From: G039029935 sp039029935
GTDB taxonomy: Bacteria; Chloroflexota; Anaerolineae; Caldilineales; Caldilineaceae
Direction of reading: 5' to 3'
Length of the DNA stretch: 5,779 bases
NCBI GenBank assembly: GCA_039029935.1
Contig: JBCCFC010000917.1
Span: 1-5,779, forward strand
In this document: one piece after another, positions 1 through 5,779 of the stretch
Layout: each line of letters opens with the position of its first letter
Numbering within the stretch: position 1 is the first letter of the stretch
Position numbers and translations under genes: made by a program
The notes under the pieces: generated by a model
Seen by the model: the letters and a program-made list of their open reading frames with translations, nothing else
Told to the model about the DNA's origin: nothing
Databases searched by the model: none

Positions 1-2
1 CT

Positions 3-3000
3 CCGATTGCTGGTCGCACCCATGTCGAGCTAGAGTCGCTGATTGGTTTCTTTGTCAATACCCTCGTACTACGTAGCGACCTCTCCGGTGACATCTCCTT
101 TGAGGCGTTATTGGCGCAAGTCCAAACCATGACATTGGATGCCTTCCGTCATCAGGACATCCCGTTTGAGAAACTGGTCGAAGAACTGCAACCCGAACGT
201 AGCTTGAGTCACACGCCCCTTTTCCAAGTTATGTTTGTCTTGCAGAATGCGCCCCGAAACCGCATCGACCTGCCCGATTTGCAAATGGAACGTGTGCGTT
301 TGGGTACCTCAGATGGTGATAGCGCGGCCAGGTTTGACCTCACGCTTCACATCAATGAGACAGAAAAAGGGTTACATGGGGGCTTCAGCTACAATGCCGA
401 CCTCTTTGAGTCTATCACCATTTCACGTCTGGTCGGTCATTTTCAAGTCTTGTTGCAAGGCATTATTGACAATCCAGCCCAACCAATTGCCCAACTGCCT
501 CTTCTCACTACGGCTGAGTATCGCCAGATTGTGTATGAATGGAATGATACAGCGGTCGATTTTGGTGAACCCCAGACCATTCATGCCCTCTTTGAGCAGC
601 AAGTTACACGCACACCCGATGCGATTGCCCTTATCTTTGAGCAGCAGCAGCTTACCTATGTTGAGCTCAATACCCGTGCCAACCAACTCGCCCATCACCT
701 GCGCCAGTTGGGTGTGCAAGCCGATACGCTGGTGGCATTGGCCATAGAGCGGTCGGTTGAGATGGTCATCTCGCTGTTGGCTATCCTCAAGGCGGGGGGA
801 GCGTATGTTCCTATTGACCCAACCTACCCACTCGAGCGCATTCGCTACATGCTCACCGACAGTGCCGCACCAATTCTGCTCACACAATCTTATCTTCCAT
901 TCGGACAAGAGACCGTCCGCGACACAGAGCCTTACACAACGCATGTAATTGCTGTGGATATGTTGGAGGCACAACTGGCTACGCAGTCCACTAAGAATCC
1001 GCAAACGCAAACAACGACCCAAGATCTAGTGTATATGATTTACACCTCTGGCTCAACTGGTCAACCGAAAGGCGTGATGATTCTGCATGAAGGCGTCTTC
1101 AATCTTTTGCGATGGACACAAAACACACTTCAGTTAACCAGTGAAGACTGTGTCTTAGCTCGAACATCGCTTTCATTTGATGTTGCTTGTCGAGAGTTGT
1201 TGCTACCTCTGGCAAATGGTGCATCTATTGTTATGGCAACCGATGAGCAACAACGAGATTTACAGCAACTCTTATCACTTATGAAACGTCATAACGTTTC
1301 TGTATCTCATTTTACACCGACTTTGCTGCACTCGATAATGAATATGATTGAAGGCGAGGCTGATTTCCCAGATTTACGAATTCTCATGAGTGGGGGAGAA
1401 CCACTAACTGCTATACTTGCCAACCAAATTCTTACTATTTTTGCAGGGAAACTGGTGAATAGTTATGGTCCAACTGAAACAACGATAAGTGTTGGACTAC
1501 AACCAGTGACCAGTGGTATGTCGATGATGTCTATTGCACCTCCAGCATCAAATACTACTTTTTATATCCTTGATGCAAGAGAACAACCTGTTCCTGTTCA
1601 TATTATTGGAGAGCTTTACATCGGGGGGATGCAACTGGCACGGGGTTACAAGGGTCGCCCCGACTTGACCGCTGAACGCTTCATTGATCATCCCGAATTT
1701 GGCCGATTATACAAGACAGGGGATTTGTGCCGATGGTTACCAGATGGGAATATTGAATTCTTGGGACGTACCGACTTCCAAGTCAAGATACGCGGCTTCC
1801 GTATTGAGTTGGGCGAAATTGAGAGTGTCCTGCTGTCACAAGATGATGTGCGCGAAGCCGTGGTCTTGGTACGTGAAGATGCACTTGGTGATAAACAGTT
1901 GGTGGCTTATGTGGTTACAAGTGACAGGTCTCAAGTTGAGGTGGACCTACCTGCTAACTTACGCCGTGTGCTTCAAGAAAAGCTGCCCGACCACATGATT
2001 CCTTCTGCGTTTGTTCTGTTGGATGCCATGCCACTAACCCCAAATGGCAAACTAGACCGCAAGGCTCTACCCGCACCTGATAGATTGCATCTGTCTACCA
2101 CCACCTTTGTGGTACCGCGTACCTTGACAGAACAGAAGTTAGCGGACATATGGATGGATGTCTTGGGCGTGGAACAGATTGGCTTACAGGACAATTTCTT
2201 TGAGATGGGCGGTCACTCGCTGCTGGTGGTGCAGATGATAGCCAAAGTGCGGAGGCAGTTTGCGATGGATTTGCCAGTGGCAACACTCTTCCAGTTTCCC
2301 ACGTTAGGGCAGTTTGCTGAACAACTGCAACAAGTAGACGTACAACAAGCATGGGCGCCCTTGGTAGCACTCCAGCCAAGAGGCAGCAGGCTACCCTTTT
2401 TCTGTGTGCATGGTTTAGGAGGCAATGTACATCGCCTCTATCCACTAGCGCAAGCATTGGGGGCCAAGCAGCCCTTCTATGGCTTGCAGGCGGTGGGCGT
2501 TGATGGCAAATCTACACCGTTCACGGAAATAGAAGCGATGGCAGCCTATTATCTTTCTGCTCTGCGAACCATGCAACCAGAAGGCCCTTATCTTTTGGGT
2601 GGCTACTCATTTGGATGCCAAGTCGCCTTTGAAATGGCGCGGCAATTGCAAGCGCAAGGAAGCGAGACTCGGCGTTTAATTCTGTTTGATAGCGGTGCGC
2701 CGACACAAGTTGTTTCAGGCATTGATGTTTTGGGCGGTGATGTTTCGGGCAATAGCATCAGCCCAAGGCGAACCATTGCGCGCGTGGATTGGTTGATGAA
2801 CAATGTGTGTATTTCTGCCGAGCGTCATGATAAGCCATTGCCCAAGATCGATGAAGAGACCCTGCGCCAGCTAGATGAAGAGACACAATTGCAGACCCTC
2901 AACCAACATCTGCGTCAGGCGGGTCTGCCCATCTTAGAAGAAGGCCCGATGTTGGCAAATTTTGCCGTGTTCAAGGCCAACAAGGAGATGGTCTATCACC

Positions 3001-3233
3001 CAAGCCATGCGATTGATGTGCCAACCGTTTTACTCTATACGGCCAAAGATGAGTCCAGCAAGCAGGCTCTATGGGGGGATGATGAGACAATGGGTTGGGG
3101 GGAGCTTGTCAAACAACCGATTGATTGTCGTCTTGTACCAGGCACACATACTTCAATGATGCGCAAACCCCAGGTGCAGCAGGTGGCCAATATCTTGGCA
3201 GATTATTTGACAGGGGCGAAGGGGGCATCATGA
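3..3233 (+). CDS. Nonribosomal peptide synthetase, terminal module (partial C)-A-PCP-TE, 5' end outside window
   Basis: This is the last module of an NRPS. It activates one amino acid, condenses it with the upstream peptide and releases the product in the cytoplasm. The frame is open from base 3, so the gene starts upstream; 1076 residues are visible and numbered from base 3. Condensation motifs C5 (IGFFVNTLVLR, 14-24), C6 (HQDIPFE, 50-56) and a C7-like stretch (66-73) remain, while the catalytic HHxxxDG lies outside the window. The adenylation domain spans about 190-690: A3 YTSGSTGQPKG (347-357), A4 around FDVACREL (392-399), A5 NSYGPTE (486-492), A7 YKTGD (570-574), and A10 NGKLDRK with catalytic Lys683. 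The carrier domain has GGHS, with phosphopantetheine Ser739 (codon at 2217). The thioesterase (about 799-1072) has GYSFG with Ser869, probable Asp896 (LFDSGAP) and His1049 (GTHTS). No epimerase or methyltransferase domain is visible. The module looks intact; the product is unknown. Confidence 0.97.
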   Translation, partial: PIAGRTHVELESLIGFFVNTLVLRSDLSGDISFEALLAQVQTMTLDAFRHQDIPFEKLVEELQPERSLSHTPLFQVMFVLQNAPRNRIDLPDLQMERVRLGTSDGDSAARFDLTLHINETEKGLHGGFSYNADLFESITISRLVGHFQVLLQGIIDNPAQPIAQLPLLTTAEYRQIVYEWNDTAVDFGEPQTIHALFEQQVTRTPDAIALIFEQQQLTYVELNTRANQLAHHLRQLGVQADTLVALAIERSVEMVISLLAILKAGGAYVPIDPTYPLERIRYMLTDSAAPILLTQSYLPFGQETVRDTEPYTTHVIAVDMLEAQLATQSTKNPQTQTTTQDLVYMIYTSGSTGQPKGVMILHEGVFNLLRWTQNTLQLTSEDCVLARTSLSFDVACRELLLPLANGASIVMATDEQQRDLQQLLSLMKRHNVSVSHFTPTLLHSIMNMIEGEADFPDLRILMSGGEPLTAILANQILTIFAGKLVNSYGPTETTISVGLQPVTSGMSMMSIAPPASNTTFYILDAREQPVPVHIIGELYIGGMQLARGYKGRPDLTAERFIDHPEFGRLYKTGDLCRWLPDGNIEFLGRTDFQVKIRGFRIELGEIESVLLSQDDVREAVVLVREDALGDKQLVAYVVTSDRSQVEVDLPANLRRVLQEKLPDHMIPSAFVLLDAMPLTPNGKLDRKALPAPDRLHLSTTTFVVPRTLTEQKLADIWMDVLGVEQIGLQDNFFEMGGHSLLVVQMIAKVRRQFAMDLPVATLFQFPTLGQFAEQLQQVDVQQAWAPLVALQPRGSRLPFFCVHGLGGNVHRLYPLAQALGAKQPFYGLQAVGVDGKSTPFTEIEAMAAYYLSALRTMQPEGPYLLGGYSFGCQVAFEMARQLQAQGSETRRLILFDSGAPTQVVSGIDVLGGDVSGNSISPRRTIARVDWLMNNVCISAERHDKPLPKIDEETLRQLDEETQLQTLNQHLRQAGLPILEEGPMLANFAVFKANKEMVYHPSHAIDVPTVLLYTAKDESSKQALWGDDETMGWGELVKQPIDCRLVPGTHTSMMRKPQVQQVANILADYLTGAKGAS
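1135..1620 (+). other. AT-rich island inside the adenylation domain (probable recombined specificity subdomain)
   Basis: This is a segment of the NRPS reading frame between core motifs A3 and A6. By hand count, GC over 1081-1620 is about 41%, against about 54% for 721-1020 and about 51% for 1621-1920. GC3 is about 26% for 160 codons from 1140 to 1619, about 68% for 40 codons from 723, and about 58% for 40 codons from 1620. The change at the right edge is abrupt: 1561-1620 is about 35% GC and 1621-1680 about 65%, at the Gly-Glu-Leu-Tyr-Ile-Gly-Gly motif A6. The left edge is softer and could lie anywhere from about 1020 to 1140. The frame is unbroken, and all pocket residues except the A10 lysine lie inside. 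Exchange of this subdomain by recombination is an established route of NRPS diversification; that it happened here is inferred from composition. Confidence 0.7.
3212..3233 (+). promoter_or_regulatory. Ribosome binding site and ATGA start-stop overlap
   Basis: Two purine-rich runs, AGGGG (3212-3216) and AAGGGGG (3219-3225), lie just before the ATG at 3230. That ATG shares ATGA with the synthetase stop codon TGA at 3231-3233. This arrangement decides the exporter start and implies translational coupling. The same frame stays open upstream to about 3125, but there it only overlaps the thioesterase coding sequence. A second in-frame ATG at 3251 is possible but would remove part of the first hydrophobic helix. 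Confidence 0.75.
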
Positions 3234-5323
3234 CTTTATTTTCAGGACTTATGATTACAGGAGTGGCATTGGTTACTTACGGATGGCATCTGCGGAAAGA
3301 GAAAAAGAAGAACTTGCTTGGCGATAAGCTGACAAAAAACGCAACGATTTTGTATAAACAATCCGAAAGCCAGCTTGTACAAGCCCAAACTCGCTTCGCC
3401 GAACTGATGAATCCAGAGACCATGTTACCTGCCTCACACCGGGCACCAACCACGTCTTTGGCGCAGCTTGCCTCACCTTGGCAGGATCGAACGATTGATC
3501 TACAGGCAAAAAAAGCAAAAAAGAAAGCCATGACCAAAGAGAGGGACATCGCCATAGAGGAATGGCGTCTCTATGGTCGCTATCTCTACTATTACTGGCG
3601 ACCCTACTGGCGGTGGGGCGTTTTGGCGGTCACCTTTAGCACCAGCTTTGGGCTTTACCGCGTCATCTATGCCGCCAGCCTGAAGCTCATTTTAGATGGG
3701 ATTGCGGTGGCCTCAATGAGTGCTGTCTTGCCGATTTTGCTTAAGTTGATGATCGGGTTGCCGCTTGCCTTTGTCTTCACCCTGCTAGGGGGGCAGTTGA
3801 ATGCACGCTTGAGTAGCCGCATTGCCAACTATGTGCGTTACGATATGTTTGACTATGCACAGTCCCTACCGCTTGATTATTATAAACAAGCCCAACAGGG
3901 AGATCTTCTCTCGCGCTTCTCTTCCGATATGACCAATGTGCAGAGTGGTATGGGACTCTCTTTTCTCAATGCATCGACACGAGTGATTACCATTCTCGCT
4001 AACCTGATTGCGATCTTCTGGTTGGAATGGCATCTAGCACTCTATGTACTCGTCATGATGCCCTTTACCGCCTATCTATTGCGTCGTTATTCGCCCAATG
4101 TTGGCAAAGCCAATCGCACATTGCGCCAGCGCGAAGGAATCGCACTGAGTGCAGTTCAGGAAGGCATCCGCGCCCAGCCCATCATCAAAAGCTTTGGTAT
4201 CCGTCAATTTATCCAAGACGCCTACTGGCACGAATTGAAGAAGTTGGAGCACACCGATGGCGACACCAAATTCAAGATGGGCTTCTTCCGTAACTATTCG
4301 ATGATGATGGTACATCTGCTGGATATCTCGGCGGTTAGCCTAGGGGTCCTGCTTGTGCTTGCGGGTACGATTCCGGTCAGTACGCTGGTTGCCTTTCAGG
4401 TGTTGATTATGTCACTGCGTCGTGAATTCAACTTTTCAATGGCCAGCCTCACACAGATGATTGAAGGCGTGGCGACCGTTGGGCGTGTCGACGAACTCTT
4501 CCAAGTGCCGGTCGAACTGCATGATTCCGAAGATGCCATCGACCTGCCCACCTTTCAGCAAGCCATCGAGTTTGACCATGTTTCCTTTAGCTACACGGGC
4601 AAGTCGTACCAGCTAGAGAATATTACCCTGACGATTGAAGCGGGCCAGTTTGTGGCCTTTGTCGGGCCAAGCGGCGCTGGCAAAAGTACAGTCTTCAATC
4701 TGCTGATGCGTTTCTATGATGTGGCACACGGGCATCTTACCGTCGACGGGGTGGATGTACGCGATGTCACGCAATCCTCGCTACGTGCCCAGATGGGTGT
4801 TGTGATGCAAGAGACCTTTCTATTCAACACGACGATTATGAACAATATTCGTATTGTGCGCCCTGAATCCACTGAAGAAGAGGTCATCGAAGCGGCCAAA
4901 GCAGCCGAGTTGCACGACTTTATCATGAGTTTGCCCGAAGGCTATCAGAGCAGCGTTGGAGAGAATGGTGGTAAGCTCTCTGGGGGACAGAAACAACGTA
5001 TCGCTATTGCTCGCGCTATCCTCTGTAACCCGCATATTTTATTGCTAGATGAGGCTACCAGCAGTCTGGATGCCGATACGGCTGCAGCGGTCAACGCAAC
5101 CATCCGCGACCTTGCCAGAGAACGCACCGTCATCGCCATCACCCATCATCTTATGGGCGTCGTCAATGCTGATATGATTTATGTCCTAGATGAAGGGCAT
5201 TTGGTAGAGCAGGGTAATCATGCAGAGCTATTGGCACAGGGTGGCTTGTATGCGCAACTCTGGCAGACACAGACAGATGTCATCGCAAGTGATATGAGTA
5301 ATGTGCAGGAAAGAGTTAGCTAA
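3230..5323 (+). CDS. Half-size type I ABC exporter (fused permease and ATPase), probable peptide export
   Basis: This is an inner-membrane ATP-driven exporter of the MsbA/LmrA-like class, which works as a dimer. It has 697 residues, against about 580-600 for typical half-exporters. The excess is an N-terminal extension of about 120 residues: a hydrophobic helix (about 4-19), a basic RKEKKK stop, a polar linker and a KKAKKKAMTKER patch (94-105). The six-helix permease follows, with approximate helices at 129-150, 165-187, 250-265, 268-285, 362-380 and 383-396. The ATPase domain has a likely A-loop Tyr455, Walker A GPSGAGKST (479-487, Lys485), Q-loop Gln527, signature LSGGQ (583-587), Walker B ILLLDE (603-608, catalytic Glu608) and switch His639 in ITHHL. 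All catalytic residues are present, so it should be active. Its start overlaps the synthetase stop, so the two genes are probably one operon. The likely cargo is the NRPS product, inferred from position; lipid or drug export is not excluded. No peptidase C39 domain is seen at the N-terminus. Confidence 0.93.
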   Translation: MTLFSGLMITGVALVTYGWHLRKEKKKNLLGDKLTKNATILYKQSESQLVQAQTRFAELMNPETMLPASHRAPTTSLAQLASPWQDRTIDLQAKKAKKKAMTKERDIAIEEWRLYGRYLYYYWRPYWRWGVLAVTFSTSFGLYRVIYAASLKLILDGIAVASMSAVLPILLKLMIGLPLAFVFTLLGGQLNARLSSRIANYVRYDMFDYAQSLPLDYYKQAQQGDLLSRFSSDMTNVQSGMGLSFLNASTRVITILANLIAIFWLEWHLALYVLVMMPFTAYLLRRYSPNVGKANRTLRQREGIALSAVQEGIRAQPIIKSFGIRQFIQDAYWHELKKLEHTDGDTKFKMGFFRNYSMMMVHLLDISAVSLGVLLVLAGTIPVSTLVAFQVLIMSLRREFNFSMASLTQMIEGVATVGRVDELFQVPVELHDSEDAIDLPTFQQAIEFDHVSFSYTGKSYQLENITLTIEAGQFVAFVGPSGAGKSTVFNLLMRFYDVAHGHLTVDGVDVRDVTQSSLRAQMGVVMQETFLFNTTIMNNIRIVRPESTEEEVIEAAKAAELHDFIMSLPEGYQSSVGENGGKLSGGQKQRIAIARAILCNPHILLLDEATSSLDADTAAAVNATIRDLARERTVIAITHHLMGVVNADMIYVLDEGHLVEQGNHAELLAQGGLYAQLWQTQTDVIASDMSNVQERVS

Positions 5324-5337
5324 GGCACGTCTCCAGT

Positions 5338-5532
5338 TCAATCAAGGTTTGCAAATATATGCTGGAAAATACCAAGAATTTTACCAACATCTGCAATCAA
5401 ATACTCATCATAATCAACAGCAGCGTGGTTTCGATGTAACGACAGAAACTTCCAATTGCTGCCTGTGGTGACAACGCCCCAAATGGTGTCAATCGGGTTT
5501 GTCTGTGCGGCATTGTACGCCGGACAGTACAC
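5338..5532 (-). pseudogene. C-terminal remnant of a conserved hypothetical protein, convergent with the exporter
   Basis: This is a 64-codon minus-strand frame, GTG at 5530-5532 to TGA at 5338-5340, ending 14 bases from the exporter stop. The peptide contains NPIDTIWGVVTTGSNWKFLS, then DYDEYLIADVGKILGIF. It resembles, from memory, the C-terminal part of roughly 200-residue uncharacterised, nuclease-like proteins common in cyanobacteria and some Chloroflexota, which end in a similar pattern (YGVVTTGxxWxFL, then D, EY and KILGI). An in-frame TAA lies only three codons before the GTG, no Shine-Dalgarno sequence precedes it, and the N-terminal body of such a protein is not found in any upstream minus-strand frame. 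I therefore read it as a decayed gene fragment. It could instead be a short real gene, or a chance frame; family membership rests on recall, not a search. Confidence 0.45.
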
Positions 5533-5603
5533 AGGACATTATTGTATCATAAATGCACAAGTACAAGACGATGTTACGATTGCAAACTTAAATTACAAAT
5601 AGT

Positions 5604-5619
5604 AGATTGTTGACAATCT
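5604..5619. repeat. 16-bp inverted repeat centred on the -35 box, candidate operator
   Basis: AGATTGT (5604-5610), TG, ACAATCT (5613-5619) form perfect 7-bp arms with a 2-base centre. The repeat fully overlaps the -35 hexamer at 5610-5615. A dimeric repressor binding here would block RNA polymerase. Size and symmetry fit many helix-turn-helix dimers, but no regulator is encoded in the window and the family cannot be named. Confidence 0.5.
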
Positions 5620-5638
5620 GACAAACAGCATCTATAAT
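5610..5638 (+). promoter_or_regulatory. Perfect sigma70-type consensus promoter, rightward
   Basis: TTGACA at 5610-5615 and TATAAT at 5633-5638 are separated by exactly 17 bases, the full consensus for a housekeeping sigma factor. The predicted transcription start is near 5645. About 130 bases of AT-rich sequence follow without a complete coding frame, so the transcript either has a long leader or is noncoding. It faces away from the NRPS genes and should drive something beyond the window. An exact match could arise by chance in AT-rich DNA, but the exact spacing makes that less likely. Confidence 0.65.
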
Positions 5639-5779
5639 TACACCGCTTACTCAATTTCTATTTCCATCACCCATTAAATACAAATAAATTTTGTTTTTCC
5701 ATCATTTTTCACACGTAGTCCAGTCAATGAAGGATTGTATGATCCACTAGCATCATCAGTGCATCACCATGGGATCATC

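Larger units (their letters stand above)
5533..5779. other. AT-rich noncoding stretch at the right edge of the locus
   Basis: No convincing coding frame is seen on either strand. Plus-strand ATGs at 5728 and 5740 share one frame and stop at TAG 5748-5750; the ATG at 5769 runs off the window. GC by hand count is about 28% over 5581-5700, far below the genes to the left. The stretch contains the promoter and inverted repeat listed separately. I see no convincing rho-independent terminator here or directly after the exporter stop. It is probably the upstream region of a gene beyond the right edge. Confidence 0.6.

Noticed and set aside
111..113. TTG at 111 as the start of the synthetase
   Set aside because: The same frame is open back to base 3 and encodes the condensation motif IGFFVNTLVLR before this codon, so the gene simply continues beyond the left edge.
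423..1022. A 199-codon open frame on the minus strand
   Set aside because: It lies wholly antisense to the condensation-adenylation coding sequence, whose motifs are continuous. Its translation has no recognisable domain and no good ribosome binding site.
1973..2803. Several overlapping minus-strand frames of 60-120 codons
   Set aside because: They overlap the carrier and thioesterase domains, show no domain logic, and overlap one another in different frames.
5515..5531. Short hairpin TGTAC / GTACA downstream of the exporter
   Set aside because: The stem is five base pairs and lacks a following T-tract, so it does not support a rho-independent terminator.
5470..5532. Similarity of YNAAQTNPIDTIWG to the C-terminal motif of IS630-type transposases (LNPIExxWG)
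   Set aside because: The following residues (VVTTGSNWKFL, then EYLI and KILGI) do not fit a transposase but fit the hypothetical-protein pattern. No DDE residues or terminal repeats are seen nearby.
5739..5778. Inverted repeat ATGATCC / GGATCAT near the right edge
   Set aside because: It has only 7-bp arms with a 26-base loop, no T-run, and is cut off by the window end. It is too weak for a terminator or element end.

Overview
The window holds the 3' end of a nonribosomal peptide synthetase (NRPS) locus. It contains the terminal module of a synthetase and a translationally coupled ABC exporter, followed by an AT-rich tail that looks like the edge of the gene cluster. GC is about 50% in the two genes and about 30% in the last 200 bases. 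The protein style (an LCL-type condensation domain, a Gly-Gly-His-Ser carrier motif) and the remnant gene at the right, of a type I associate with filamentous cyanobacteria and Chloroflexota, suggest one of those groups. That assignment is an inference from general resemblance, not from a marker gene.

Layout. Bases 3-3233 (+) are the last 1076 residues of an NRPS whose start lies upstream of the window. The order is the end of a condensation domain, a complete adenylation domain, a peptidyl carrier domain and a C-terminal type I thioesterase. Its stop codon overlaps the ATG of the next gene (ATGA, 3230-3233). Bases 3230-5323 (+) encode a 697-residue half-size type I ABC exporter with an unusually long N-terminal extension that includes one extra hydrophobic helix. 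Next comes a convergent remnant on the minus strand (5338-5532), then a noncoding AT-rich stretch. That stretch carries a perfect sigma70-type consensus promoter (5610-5638) pointing right, with a 16-bp inverted repeat centred on its -35 box.

How it works together. The module joins the upstream peptide to one last building block, the thioesterase releases it by hydrolysis or cyclisation, and the co-translated ABC protein probably exports the product or gives self-resistance.

The most notable signal is inside the adenylation domain. From about 1135 to about 1620, between core motifs A3 and A6, the coding frame is unbroken but composition drops sharply: by hand count, GC3 is about 26% against about 58-68% on either side. 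This is the part of the fold that sets substrate choice, and the pattern looks like a recombinational subdomain swap. The specificity residues read from it (D-V-R-H-M-G-S-I-S-K, by eye) share Arg239/His278 with codes I recall for acidic residues in microcystin-type synthetases.
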